A stretch of 64,000 nucleotides of DNA from DATLSM01 sp963722965 (GCA_963722965.1 CAVROX010000007.1:186001-250000); one strand, 5' to 3'. Positions 44,627 to 53,812 are shown, counted from the stretch's first letter. Numbers and translations are program-made. Notes: a model not told the origin generated them from the sequence alone.

Positions 44627-45632
44627 ATGAGTTGTGCCACGCCCCACCCCATCAGGTCGTGTAGGAGGCCAGCGAGCGGCTGGGGCGGCCGAGCCGGTGG
44701 TTCAGTGTCACCGCGGCCGCCAGCGCGGCGAAGCGCATCGCGATGCGCACGAACAGGTTGTGAAGGGTGCGAGCCCCATGCCGCTCGAGGGTGAGGATGT
44801 CCTTGGCGGTCCAGTAGATCGACTCGATTCGCTGGCGGATCGGCGCCAGGTGAGGCCCGTGGCCGCGCTCGTCCCTGCGGCGCGGACGGACGATCTTCGC
44901 TTCGAGCTTGGCGAGTTCGGCTTCAAAGCGCTGGCCGCGGAAGTTCTTATCGCCGATCAGGACCAGCGTCTGACCGGGCTGGCGCTGACAGCGCGCAACG
45001 AGCTTCAGGCAGACCTCCTTCTCGTCGAGCTTGGGGCTGGTCAGCGCCAGCGCCCTGGGCGTGCCATCGAGCGCGAACAGTGCGTGCAGCCGAAAGCCCC
45101 AGAAGAAGCGGCTGTGGCTGGCGCAGAAGCCGAAGTCGGCGGCGTCGGCGAGCTGGGAGCGCCTCGTCGTCGCGACCGAACGCGCGCACTCGACCGGGGT
45201 CGAGTCGACCAGCGCCAGATCGTCATAGAACCCCGGGCTTTGGCGGGCGAACTCGGCGATCAGCGCCTCGATCCGGTCTGCGAGGCGCAGCCGGCGCTTG
45301 TGGAAGGCGCTGCGCTCGGGAAGCGCCGGGAACAGGTGGCCCAATCGCAGCCGGGCGCTGGCCAGGAACCGCTGATCGGAGGGGATGCCGAGCATCGCCT
45401 GGGCGATGCACAGCGTGATGACCTCCGCGTCGGTGATCCTTCGCCTGGCGTTGGCGGCCCTGCCTGGCAGGAGATCGTCAACGGTGCAATAAACAAAGGT
45501 GAGCAGCAGATCGAGGTCGGCGTCCATCGTGGTCCTCCTCAGGATCGACGGTTGGTGATAGACACCGTCGACTTCGATCTGTCTGCTTATGTCCCCTTCC
45601 CGGATACGGCGCCGTGGCACAACTCATCTAGT
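44622..45632 (-). mobile_element. IS982-type insertion sequence
   Basis: Perfect 20-bp terminal inverted repeats lie at 44622-44641 and 45613-45632 (ACTAGATGAGTTGTGCCACG at the left, its complement at the right). The 1,011-bp size and single transposase gene are right for IS982. I see no clear target duplication flanking it. Confidence 0.92.
44652..45527 (-). CDS. IS982-family transposase
   Basis: I choose the ATG at 45527 because AGGAGG lies about 7 bases upstream. The 291 residues begin MDADLDLLLTFVYCTVDDLL and contain DAEVITLCIAQAMLGIPSDQ, the IS982 N-terminal signature. The DDE residues are the Asp of DLALVDSTPVEC, the Asp of VLIGDKNFRG and the Glu of RQRIESIYWT. CASHSRFFWGFRLHALFALD is strongly conserved in the family. 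The frame is intact and the inverted repeats are perfect, so the element may be active. Confidence 0.93.
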   Translation of the reverse strand: MDADLDLLLTFVYCTVDDLLPGRAANARRRITDAEVITLCIAQAMLGIPSDQRFLASARLRLGHLFPALPERSAFHKRRLRLADRIEALIAEFARQSPGFYDDLALVDSTPVECARSVATTRRSQLADAADFGFCASHSRFFWGFRLHALFALDGTPRALALTSPKLDEKEVCLKLVARCQRQPGQTLVLIGDKNFRGQRFEAELAKLEAKIVRPRRRDERGHGPHLAPIRQRIESIYWTAKDILTLERHGARTLHNLFVRIAMRFAALAAAVTLNHRLGRPSRSLASYTT

Positions 45633-45675
45633 AGCGAAGCCGGCATCGCGTTGTCCCAGCGCTAGGCTGTCAGGG

Positions 45676-46245
45676 GTGCGCCACGCCGTGCTCGACACTC
45701 CGATGCAGCCTCCCTTTCCCGAGGGAATCGAGACCGCCTACTTCGCGCTTGGTTGCTTCTGGGGGGCCGAGAGGCTCTTCTGGCAGCTAGACGGTGTCTA
45801 CACCACGGCCGTCGGCTACATGAACGGGACCACGCCGGATCCGACCTATGAGCAGGTCTGTAGCGGTCGCACCGGCCATGCCGAGGCGGTAATGGTTGCC
45901 TTCGACCCGACGAAGATCTCCTACGCCGACCTGCTCAAGGTCTTTTTCGAGGAGCACGACCCGACCCAGGGAATGCGCCAGGGAAACGACATCGGCACGC
46001 AGTACCGGTCCGGCATCTACTTCGTCAACGATGCCCAAAAAGCGATGGCGCAGGCGGCGCTGCACGCCTATGACGAGGCACTGCGGGCAGCCGGCCACGC
46101 GCCGATCACAACCGAGATTGAGCCCGCCGGCTCCTTCTACTACGCCGAGGACTACCACCAGCAATACCTGCACAAGGTGCCAAATGGCTATTGCGGTCTG
46201 GCCGGCACCGGTGTTTCCTGCCGGATTCCCGCCGCGACCACCTAG
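45676..46245 (+). CDS. msrA: Peptide methionine-(S)-S-oxide reductase MsrA
   Basis: From a GTG at 45676 the protein is 189 residues; the leader TPMQPPFPEGIETAYFALGC is like that of E. coli-type MsrA. The catalytic Cys is in GCFWGAERLFW. Conserved segments include GYMNGTTPDPTYEQVCSGRT, GHAEAVMVAFDP, EEHDPTQGMRQGNDIGTQYR and FYYAEDYHQQYLHKVPNGYC. The enzyme reduces methionine-S-sulfoxide in damaged proteins. The gene lies 43 bases after the IS982-type element, so its original promoter has probably been displaced and it may rely on IS-borne or read-through transcription. Confidence 0.93.
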   Translation: MRHAVLDTPMQPPFPEGIETAYFALGCFWGAERLFWQLDGVYTTAVGYMNGTTPDPTYEQVCSGRTGHAEAVMVAFDPTKISYADLLKVFFEEHDPTQGMRQGNDIGTQYRSGIYFVNDAQKAMAQAALHAYDEALRAAGHAPITTEIEPAGSFYYAEDYHQQYLHKVPNGYCGLAGTGVSCRIPAATT

Positions 46246-46281
46246 CTCGTTCACCGGCGCGCCGAATAGCATCCCGCGTCG

Positions 46282-48459
46282 GTGACCCCTTCCCTTGGCT
46301 CCTACATCGGCGGCTGCGTCGCGGTGATTGGCATCCTCGCGGCGCTTGGCCTCGGCGGCTACTGGCTGCGGCGCTGGATCGTGGCGGAATTCACCGGCGC
46401 CCTCGCCCGGCTGGCCGAGATCACGATCGCCGTCGCCCTGCTGATCATCTCCCTGGAGCTGCTCGGCACGCTGAGCAGCCTGCGGCTGGGCTGGATCGTT
46501 GTCGTCTGCATCGTGGTCGGCCTGCTTGCTGCGCTTGTCGGCTGGCGCAAGGCTCCCCGCGACGTCGCCGGGATCGCGGCGCCGAGGGCGGGGCGCGCGG
46601 CTCTCTGGATCGCGATCGCGGTCGCCACCGTCACGGTCGCCGAGTGGACCGTCCCGGCGCTGTTGAGCCTCGAACAGGGGATGTTCGGCGGGGATACCAC
46701 CTGGTACCACATGCCCTTTGCGGCGCGAATGGCCCAGGAACATTCCACGGTCCATCTGCTCTACACAGACCCCCTGCGACTGGTCGCCTGGTTTTACCCG
46801 CAGAGTTCGGAACTGATCAACGCGACCGGGATTCTGTTGATGCACAACGACTGGCTCTCGCCGCTGATTAACCTCGGCTGGCTGGCAGTCGCCCTGCTCG
46901 GCGCCTGGTGTGTTGGGCGCCCATACAAGGTTGGCCCGGCGACCTTGGTCGCCTCTGCCCTGGTGCTCGACTCGGGCGTGCTGATCGCTCTGCAGCCCGG
47001 TGAGGGCCGAAACGACATCATGGGCCTCGCCTTCCTGATCGCCTTTGCGGCCTTCCTGATCAACGGCCACCAGCGCCGTGCTCCGGACGCCGGTGCGGCG
47101 GTGCAGGACACGCCCGAGCGCGACGCGCCGCTGCTTGACAAGGGCCCCCTGGTGCTCGCCGGTATCGCTGCGGGACTGGCGGCTTCGGTGAAGCTCACCT
47201 TCCTGATCCCTGTCGCGGCGATCGCGGTCGGAGTCGTGCTTTTCAGCGGCAAGGGGCGTCGCGTCACGACCGCCTGGGTCATGGGGCTGGCGATGTTCGT
47301 GGTCGGCGCCTACTGGTACGTGCGGGCGGCACTGAAGAGCGGCGGTAACCCGATCCCTCAAGTTGGCTGGGGGCCGCTTCACCTGCCGCGTCCCGAACAG
47401 ATGCCCCTTGACCCGCGACCGCGCTTCGCCGTATCCCACTACCTGTTTGACCCGACCGTTTATCGCAAGTGGTTCCTCCCTCAGCTTGATAACGCGTTCG
47501 GCCCCCTCTTCCCGCTGATCCTAATCGGCGCCTTCGCCGCCGTGATCTACATGGCGTTTCGCTCACGCAACACGATCCTGCGGGTCCTCGCGGTCGCCGC
47601 TCTGCTGACCGCAATCGTCTATGTCTTCACCCCGCTGACCGCCGCCGGCCAGCAGGGCTCGCCGACCGGGTTCTTCACCAACACCCGCTACCTGACGCCG
47701 GGGCTGGTCCTGGCTTTGGTCCTGCTGCCGCTCGCCCGACCGTTGCGTGCCCCCGATAGCCGCGCCTGGCAGACCCTGATCGCCCTCACGGTCGTCTTCG
47801 CGGTGACCGTCGTCGCCTCCCCGCACGTGCATCTCTCCTACATCGTCGGCACCGTCTTCCTAGTCCTCGCGCTGGTCTGGGCGCCGGCCGCTCTTGGCTT
47901 GTTGCGCGGGCAGGGACGGGTGACTCGCGGCGTCGCCGTCGCGGCGGCTGCGCTCGTTGTTGTCCTGGCCGTGCTCCTCGGTCGCGGTGAGGAGGTTCAG
48001 TACGTCGACCACCATTACACGAACCCGCGCCTCTTCCTTGGTGGTGGCGGCCCCAAGCGGGCCTACACGTTCGCCCGCCGCCAGCACGACAAACGGATCG
48101 GCATCGCTGGCTCGGGAGAGATTTTCTTTGGCCAGTATGGCTACTACGGCGCCGACCTGTCCAACTACGTGCAGTACATCGGCGTGCCCGGACCCAACGG
48201 CGCCTACCGCCTCGCCACCACCTGCTCCCAGTTCCGCCGTCGCGTCAACGCTGGCAACTACGACTACCTGATCCTCAGTAGATATACGGAGGACTCCAGG
48301 ACCTCGCCTTATTGGTATCCGATCTACGCTTGGGTCAAAACCGATCCGGCGCTGAAGCTGATCATCGCTGAGCCCCACGCCACACCCGAGCCCGACTACG
48401 TGTTCAAGGTCAACGGGCCGCTTGACCCAGCCGGTTGCGCCAATCTTGGATCCAGCTGA
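46282..48459 (+). CDS. Large polytopic membrane protein (glycosyltransferase-like)
   Basis: This 725-residue protein starts with GTG. It has about 12 hydrophobic segments, for example IGGCVAVIGILAALGLGGYW, LAEITIAVALLIISLELLGT, WIVVVCIVVGLLAALVGW and LLPLARPLRAPDSRAWQTLI onwards. A large loop after the third helix, GDTTWYHMPFAARMAQEHST, holds an Asp and His as in GT-C (GT39/ArnT-like) lipid-linked glycosyltransferases. LQPGEGRNDIMGLAFLIAFA is a second conserved-looking loop. The C-terminal 150 residues are soluble (GRGEEVQYVDHHYTNPRLFL). Sugar transfer at the cell surface is an inference; no nucleotide-sugar genes are adjacent. Confidence 0.75.
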   Translation: MTPSLGSYIGGCVAVIGILAALGLGGYWLRRWIVAEFTGALARLAEITIAVALLIISLELLGTLSSLRLGWIVVVCIVVGLLAALVGWRKAPRDVAGIAAPRAGRAALWIAIAVATVTVAEWTVPALLSLEQGMFGGDTTWYHMPFAARMAQEHSTVHLLYTDPLRLVAWFYPQSSELINATGILLMHNDWLSPLINLGWLAVALLGAWCVGRPYKVGPATLVASALVLDSGVLIALQPGEGRNDIMGLAFLIAFAAFLINGHQRRAPDAGAAVQDTPERDAPLLDKGPLVLAGIAAGLAASVKLTFLIPVAAIAVGVVLFSGKGRRVTTAWVMGLAMFVVGAYWYVRAALKSGGNPIPQVGWGPLHLPRPEQMPLDPRPRFAVSHYLFDPTVYRKWFLPQLDNAFGPLFPLILIGAFAAVIYMAFRSRNTILRVLAVAALLTAIVYVFTPLTAAGQQGSPTGFFTNTRYLTPGLVLALVLLPLARPLRAPDSRAWQTLIALTVVFAVTVVASPHVHLSYIVGTVFLVLALVWAPAALGLLRGQGRVTRGVAVAAAALVVVLAVLLGRGEEVQYVDHHYTNPRLFLGGGGPKRAYTFARRQHDKRIGIAGSGEIFFGQYGYYGADLSNYVQYIGVPGPNGAYRLATTCSQFRRRVNAGNYDYLILSRYTEDSRTSPYWYPIYAWVKTDPALKLIIAEPHATPEPDYVFKVNGPLDPAGCANLGSS

Positions 48460-48466
48460 GGAGGCC

Positions 48467-49450
48467 GTGAAGGAAAGAAGGAAGTTGGGAGGCGGCGGGC
48501 TGGAGGTTTCGGCCGAGGGTCTCGGCTGCATGGGGATGTCGGAGTTTTACGGCTCCGCCGACGAAGTCGAAGCCAAGGCGGTAATCCAGCGAGCCCTCGA
48601 CCTCGGAGTCGACTTCCTCGACACCGCCGACATGTACGGGCCGTTCACCAACGAGAGGCTGGTCGGGGAGGCGATTGCCGGTCACCACGACGAGGTCGTT
48701 GTGGCGACCAAGTTTGGCAATGTGCGGGGGCGGCGCGGAGAGCGCCTGGGGGTGCGCGGCGATCCCGAGTACGTAAGGCAGTGCTGCGAGGACTCGCTCG
48801 GGCGCCTCGGCGTCGAGCGGGTTGACCTCTACTACCAGCATAGGGTCGACCCGGATGTCCCAATCGAGGAGACGGTCGGCGCGATGGCTGAACTTGTTGA
48901 GCAGGGGAAGGTGGCGTATCTCGGGCTCTCTGAGGCGGCTCCGGAGACGATCCGTCGCGCCCACGCGACCCACCCGATCACGGCGCTGCAGACCGAGTAC
49001 TCCCTTTGGAGTCGCGACCCCGAGAATGAAATCCTGCCAACCGTCCGAGAGCTGGGGGTCGGCTTCGTTGCCTACAGTCCGCTCGGCCGAGGTTTCCTCG
49101 CCGGCCGCTTTCGCGCTCTCGAGGACCTCGCCGAGGACGATTTCCGCCGCTACAGCCCCCGCTTCCAGCCGGACAACCTTGGGCACAACCTGCAGCTGCT
49201 GGCGCGGGTCGAGGAGCTTGCGACCGAGAAGGGCGTGACACCGGCCCAGCTCGCTCTAGCCTGGGTGATGGCACAGGGAGAGGACATAGTCCCGATCCCC
49301 GGCACAAAGCGGCTCCGCTATCTGGAGGAGAACGTCGCCGCGGCAGAGATCGAGTTGAGCGAACAGGAGCTGCGCAGGATTGCGGCGGCCGCACCCCAGG
49401 GCGCCGCCGCGGGGGACCGCTACGCCGACATGTCACCTGTCGACCGCTGA
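48467..49450 (+). CDS. Aldo/keto reductase
   Basis: I place the start at GTG 48467, giving 327 residues, because VKERRKLGGGGLEVSAEGLG then CMGMSEFYG matches the family N-terminus; an ATG at 48422 would overlap the previous gene. Catalytic residues are Asp and Tyr in FLDTADMYGPFTNERL, Lys in VVVATKFGNV and His in YYQHRVDPD. The cofactor segment is PIPGTKRLRYLEENVAAAEI. AKR13-like enzymes of this type reduce aldehydes or ketones with NADPH. It follows the membrane protein gene closely. Confidence 0.92.
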   Translation: MKERRKLGGGGLEVSAEGLGCMGMSEFYGSADEVEAKAVIQRALDLGVDFLDTADMYGPFTNERLVGEAIAGHHDEVVVATKFGNVRGRRGERLGVRGDPEYVRQCCEDSLGRLGVERVDLYYQHRVDPDVPIEETVGAMAELVEQGKVAYLGLSEAAPETIRRAHATHPITALQTEYSLWSRDPENEILPTVRELGVGFVAYSPLGRGFLAGRFRALEDLAEDDFRRYSPRFQPDNLGHNLQLLARVEELATEKGVTPAQLALAWVMAQGEDIVPIPGTKRLRYLEENVAAAEIELSEQELRRIAAAAPQGAAAGDRYADMSPVDR

Positions 49451-49585
49451 GCCCCGATCCTCGCCGGACCGCAGCGGGAAGACCGACGGCCTTCTATTCG
49501 TCGTTGCAATTAATGAATCCCTGGCTCTGTAAAGCCAAATTCGCCGCCTCGATCCGAGCCTCGATGTGAGCTCGCTCAGGCACGC

Positions 49586-49636
49586 GCCAACTCCGTTTAG
49601 GCAGCGAGATCGCCTCGCTGCCTAAACGGAGTTGGC
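49586..49636. repeat. Perfect 23-bp inverted repeat, 5-base loop
   Basis: Left arm 49586-49608 and right arm 49614-49636 are fully complementary, with loop ATCGC. It lies about 135 bases after the aldo/keto reductase stop. There is no T-run after it, so it is not a classic intrinsic terminator. It could act as an extended bidirectional terminator or be a trace of a mobile element. Confidence 0.85.
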
Positions 49637-49734
49637 CGAAAGCCCTGTTGGCCGCGGGCCCCTATCCCGGGACGCCGCTGTACGCCTCCGCTGGGCTCGC
49701 GGCGAGGGGAGGTAGTCCACCAGCCCCATCCAAA

Positions 49735-49785
49735 GGTCTAGGAAGCCGAAAGTCACGGGTTCCAATCCCGCCGCCGCTCGGGTGC
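49735..49785 (+). other. tRNA-like 3' remnant
   Basis: CGGGTTCCAATCCCG is a T-arm with a 4-bp stem and TTCCAAT loop, followed by CCGCCGCTC, which has the position of an acceptor 3' strand. No matching 5' acceptor strand (AGCGGCG) or D arm is found upstream. It is probably a leftover 3' end of a tRNA such as is left by integration. Confidence 0.35.
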
Positions 49786-50017
49786 CCTCCGGCTCCTCGT
49801 GCTCTGCGGCAGCGCGGGCGACGTCTGGCGACGCTCTCGCAACACGCGGTTGCGCAAGCGAGCTGCAAACCCGCGCAGACTGACCTCCTCCTCTGGAGCG
49901 CAACCCGGTCATCCACCCTTCTGGCTGGTCTACGGGGCGAAGAGGGGAGAGTGCACTGCCCGCGGCTGAGTCAGTTCCTTCTCCCGCTTCATGTTCACCT
50001 GATCACCTGACTGGCGA

Positions 50018-50419
50018 CTAGTCAGCCCACCAGTCGCGCTGGCCATCGACGTCTTCGCGCGGAGCCTCGCCGAGATTGGGCGCGCCGATGACGAGGATCT
50101 CCAGGCCCTCCGGCCCGGCCTCGTAGCCTCGCCACGTACCGGGCGGAACGCGCACCGCGTCCCATTCCCTGAGCTCGACGATTTCGTCGTCGAGCTTCAT
50201 CCGCCCGCTCCCGCCCAAGACCACGTACACCTCCTCCTGCTTCTTGTGCGTGTGGCCGTAGGGAAAGCGATAGCCGGGCGGGACACGCTGGTAGCCCAGG
50301 CCGGATTTCTTGAGCTCGAGCGCCTCGGTCGCCAAGCGAAACTCCAGGTCCGGCGCGCCGTCGAACCTGGACCCGACGTCCTCCAGGTCCTCCTTGAGGT
50401 TCCTCAGAGTGAACGGCAC
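50018..50419 (-). CDS. Single-domain cupin protein
   Basis: This 133-residue protein has a cupin fold: PPGYRFPYGHTHKKQEEVYV, VLGGSGRMKLDDEIVELREW and DAVRVPPGTWRGYEAGPEGL are cupin motif 1 (G(X)5HXH(X)3-4E(X)6G) and motif 2 regions. Metal ligands are likely the two His and the Glu of GHTHKKQEE; the usual motif-2 His is replaced (PGTWRG), so metal binding may be altered. Possible roles include sugar isomerisation, oxygenation or ligand sensing. No partner gene is adjacent. Confidence 0.85.
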   Translation of the reverse strand: MPFTLRNLKEDLEDVGSRFDGAPDLEFRLATEALELKKSGLGYQRVPPGYRFPYGHTHKKQEEVYVVLGGSGRMKLDDEIVELREWDAVRVPPGTWRGYEAGPEGLEILVIGAPNLGEAPREDVDGQRDWWAD

Positions 50420-50890
50420 GGCGCAATCCTATGGCACCCCTGGCTGGGGTCGCCGAGCTGATGCGTCAATCGCGCGGTGCCAGGTTCCTTCCGGTGGCGC
50501 TCCACGGTCAGAGAGTAAGTGCTGCTAAATGCTGTTGTGCGGCCGGTCAGCGTGCCTCATTACGTAAAAGCGCGATTGATTTCCCTACGGCCAATCTGGG
50601 GGGGATAATGTGCAGACTTGCCCGGAATTCGACCAACCAATTTGCACGTATTTCTTCGGTCGTTTCGGACCGGGTTCGAGTTGTCGACGTCACGCCGCGG
50701 CACACCGATCCGGAGCGGAAGCCTCTTCGGCCCTCGCCGGTCGATTGGCTAATCAGAAAAATTCCGAGACCTCAGGCGATCAGCGGACGGGCGCTTTCGT
50801 CGACCAGATGACATACATGAGCCGACTAAACCGGGCCGCTGACCCATTCGGGCTCGTCAAATGAACGCGAGCTCGCGCAGGAGACCATAT
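50420..50890. other. Intergenic, no gene seen
   Basis: It probably contains divergent promoters for the cupin gene and the hydrolase-cyclase gene. I see no strong repeat or hairpin. Open frames here have no protein-family features. Confidence 0.4.
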
Positions 50891-52303
50891 ATGCCAATCG
50901 CGCCAATCGCGCTAACTTGGCTGTTCATGGAGGAGGCCGGCGCGACGCGTCCCGAGACTGGGTATGCCCCTAGCGGGAAGATCGGGATCGCCTACCAAGT
51001 GATCGGAGGGGGGAGCCTAGATCTCGTGGTCGCGTTCCCGTTCATCTCCCACCTTGACCTCCTCTGGGAGAGCCCGCCGATGGCGCGTTTCATCCGACGT
51101 CTGGCGTCGTTCGCCCGAGTCATTGTCTTCGACCGGCGCGGAGTTGGTCTCTCGGATCCTGTGGACGGAGCGCCCACCCTCGAAGAGCGGATGGACGACC
51201 TGCGCGCCGTCATGGACGCGGCCGGATCAGAGACCGCCGCGCTGCTAGGCATGTCGGAGGGAGCGACGATGTGCATGCTGTTTGCGGCCACTTATCCTGA
51301 GCGCACGTCGGCTTTGGTTCTCTGGGGCGCCATGGCTCGATCGACCGCTGCGGATGACTACCCATGGGCGCCGGAGAAAGTGTCGTTGGAAGAGGCCCAA
51401 GAAGAGCTCGTCGGGCCGCTCTGGGGCCAGGGGGCGACTATCGAGATCTTCTCACCGAGCATGGCTGACGACCCCCGAGCCCGTGAGTTCCAGGCCCGCT
51501 TCGAGCGCCAAGCGGCCAGCCCAATGCGCGTCTGGCAGCTCTACGAGATGTTTCTCGACACCGACGTGCGTGAGGCCCTGCCACTAATCCAGGCGCCGAC
51601 GCTGGTACTCCACCGCCGTGGCGATCGGGCCGTCAACTGGCGTGCCGGCCGCTGGCTGGCTGAGCAGATTGAGGGCAGCAGGTACGCCGAGCTGGAGGGT
51701 CAAGACCACTTCCCATGGGTGGGTGAGAACAGTGAGCAAGCGGTGGATGAGATCGAGGAGTTCCTCACCGGCGTGCGCCCAAGCCCAGTCCCCGAGCGGG
51801 TGCTGGGAACGGTTCTCTTCACCGACATCGTTGACTCCACACGCCATGCCACAGAGCTAGGGGATCGGCGCTGGCGGAGCTTGCTAGAGGAGCATCAGAG
51901 ACTGGTGCGCGAGCGTCTCGGACGGTTCGAGGGCCGCGAGGTGAAGACGACCGGCGACGGTTTCTTGGCTATTTTCAACGGCCCGACCCGGGCGGTCGAG
52001 TGCGCACAGGCAATTGTGGCCGAGATGCCCAGACTTGGCATCCAGGTGCGAGCCGGAATCCATACGGGTGAGGTCGAGTTGATGGGTGATGACATTGGCG
52101 GGATAGCCGTGCATGTGGCCGCCCGTATTTCGGCGGTGGCAGACGCCGGCACGGTGCTGGCCTCACGCACAGTCCGCGATCTAGTTGTCGGCTCGGGGAT
52201 CGCCTTCGACTCCCTCGGCAGTCAAAGGCTCAAGGGCATCAGCGAGGAGTGGGAGATCTATCTGGTGACCGCAACCCCCCTCTCAGCGGGCGCTGTCCCT
52301 TGA
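50891..52303 (+). CDS. Alpha/beta hydrolase fused to a class III adenylate/guanylate cyclase domain
   Basis: I choose the ATG at 50891 because AGGAG lies 7 bases upstream; an ATG at 50861 is in frame. The 470-residue protein begins with an alpha/beta hydrolase: VIVFDRRGVGLSDPVDGAPT, LLGMSEGATMCMLFAATYPE (nucleophile elbow G-M-S-E-G) and TLVLHRRGDRAVNWRAGRWL with LEGQDHFPWVG (catalytic His). From about 310 comes the cyclase: RVLGTVLFTDIVDSTRHATE with the metal Asp, KTTGDGFLAIFNGPTRAVEC with the second Asp, and IHTGEVELMGDDIGGIAVHV with AARIS. It may make cAMP in response to a small molecule bound by the hydrolase fold. This fusion is known in actinobacteria. Confidence 0.9.
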   Translation: MPIAPIALTWLFMEEAGATRPETGYAPSGKIGIAYQVIGGGSLDLVVAFPFISHLDLLWESPPMARFIRRLASFARVIVFDRRGVGLSDPVDGAPTLEERMDDLRAVMDAAGSETAALLGMSEGATMCMLFAATYPERTSALVLWGAMARSTAADDYPWAPEKVSLEEAQEELVGPLWGQGATIEIFSPSMADDPRAREFQARFERQAASPMRVWQLYEMFLDTDVREALPLIQAPTLVLHRRGDRAVNWRAGRWLAEQIEGSRYAELEGQDHFPWVGENSEQAVDEIEEFLTGVRPSPVPERVLGTVLFTDIVDSTRHATELGDRRWRSLLEEHQRLVRERLGRFEGREVKTTGDGFLAIFNGPTRAVECAQAIVAEMPRLGIQVRAGIHTGEVELMGDDIGGIAVHVAARISAVADAGTVLASRTVRDLVVGSGIAFDSLGSQRLKGISEEWEIYLVTATPLSAGAVP

Positions 52304-52556
52304 GCTGGCTGGTAGCGCCTTGCCCCCGGGTAGGTCGATTCGGCATCGGGCCCATCAACCACATCCCCCGAGATAACCCAACGGTGTGGCCATGCAATCG
52401 GGCGGCGATTGTGCCATGGCCGAGTTTTGGGTGATGCACGCCCTGAGCCGACCCTCGCTGAACTCGTTAGCGCGTTCTAGTCCTGCAAGCGCGATCGATT
52501 CAGTGAGGGTCTTCAGCCCGGTCAGGGATACGCGTTTGACCGCTACGATCTCACCG

Positions 52557-53459
52557 ATGCCAGCGTTCGAGTTAACTGCCCTGCTGGAGGGCGGCGCGTT
52601 CTTCGAGGGGCCACGTTGGCGCGATGGTCGCTGGTGGGTATCGGACTTCTATCGACATCTGGTGATGACGGTTGCACCCGACGGCTCGGTCGATACGGTG
52701 ATGTCGGTCGAGCAGCAGCCTTCAGGGCTGGGTTGGACCCCCGACGGCTCATTGCTAGTGGTATCGATGAAAGACCACCGCATACTGCGCCGTGCGCCCA
52801 CTGGTGAGGTGAGTGTCCATGCCGATCTGACAGCGCACTGCGCGGGGCACTTGAACGACCTGGTGGTTGACCGGCGGGGACGCGCATATGTTGGGGAGTT
52901 CGGTTTCGACCTCATGGGCTTTGCCGATCCGGCCCCGGGGAAGCTCATGCGGGTCGATCCAGATGGCTCTGTCACCGTGCTTGACGCTGATATGAGGTTT
53001 CCCAATGGCTCGGTGATCACCCCCGACGGTGAGACGCTGATCGTCGGCGAGACGGCTGGTGCTCGATATACCGCATTCACGCTAGCCGCTGACGGCTCGC
53101 TGAGCGACCGAAGGATCTGGGCACAGGTGGCTTCCGCCCCCGAGCTTGGCCCCTTGGTGGAGACGCTTCCACAACTGAAGTTCGCACCAGATGGCTGTGG
53201 CCTCGATGCCGAGGGTTGCATCTGGGCCGCTGACGCTGTCGGCGCCCGTTGTGTTCGGGTCGCCGAAGGTGGCGAGATACTGGCGGAGATAAGCGCACCT
53301 GAGGGTCTCGGGATCTTCGCATGCATGCTCGGCGGTGAGGACGGGCGCACGCTGTTGCTTTGCGCCGCGCCCGATTTCCTTGAGGCTAACCGCACGGCTG
53401 CACGAGAGGCCGTGCTGCTGACGACCGTCGTCGACGTACCGCACGCCGGGCTGCCCTGA
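52557..53459 (+). CDS. SMP-30/gluconolactonase family protein
   Basis: From an ATG at 52557 the protein is 300 residues. It forms a six-bladed propeller of the SMP-30/LRE type: ALLEGGAFFEGPRWRDGRWW with the metal Glu of FFEGP, CAGHLNDLVVDRRGRAYVGE with the metal Asn, and MRFPNGSVITPDGETLIVGE with another metal-site Asn; LDAEGCIWAADAVGARCVRV supplies the late Asp. Such enzymes hydrolyse sugar or other lactones with divalent metal. The gene follows the hydrolase-cyclase gene by about 250 bases. Confidence 0.92.
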   Translation: MPAFELTALLEGGAFFEGPRWRDGRWWVSDFYRHLVMTVAPDGSVDTVMSVEQQPSGLGWTPDGSLLVVSMKDHRILRRAPTGEVSVHADLTAHCAGHLNDLVVDRRGRAYVGEFGFDLMGFADPAPGKLMRVDPDGSVTVLDADMRFPNGSVITPDGETLIVGETAGARYTAFTLAADGSLSDRRIWAQVASAPELGPLVETLPQLKFAPDGCGLDAEGCIWAADAVGARCVRVAEGGEILAEISAPEGLGIFACMLGGEDGRTLLLCAAPDFLEANRTAAREAVLLTTVVDVPHAGLP

Positions 53460-53812
53460 GAGGCAGGGCAGACCAGGTTCGCCGCGGCGCGGTCGACTGG
53501 CTTCTGCAGAACGCTGGCAGGAGCCGCGGCTCGCGCGGGCCACTCACTATGGGGCCTTGACTCCGACTCGGCCGCATCCGCACCGTTCTCGACACTTTGG
53601 AGCTATACGAGCCCCCCAGGCCGATGATCCACCTGAATTGAGGCGGGCTTGAAATCTACCGGCGCTCGGGCGGCCTCCTGCCCTCACCGCCCCTGTTGGC
53701 CACCGTGCAGGCTTCCTCGGCCCCGATGAACGGAGCTAGTGCGATGCCAACGTGGTCTCCCCGTTGTGCTTGTTCGTACTCCTCGGGGCAGCGCCTACGC
53801 CGGCGTGAGGGC
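53460..53812. other. Intergenic, no gene seen
   Basis: The stretch lies between the SMP-30 gene and a degenerate stalk-repeat fragment. No conserved element is recognised. Confidence 0.4.

Larger units (their letters stand above)
49451..50017. other. Gene-free stretch with a strong inverted repeat and a tRNA-like remnant
   Basis: No convincing protein gene is seen. The stretch holds the 23-bp hairpin at 49586-49636 and a tRNA 3'-end-like sequence near 49735-49785. It may be an old integration site. Confidence 0.5.

Noticed and set aside
45787..47439. A 550-codon open frame on the minus strand
   Set aside because: It lies opposite the msrA and membrane-protein genes, has low-complexity Arg/Gly/Asp composition and no domain, so it is a high-GC shadow.
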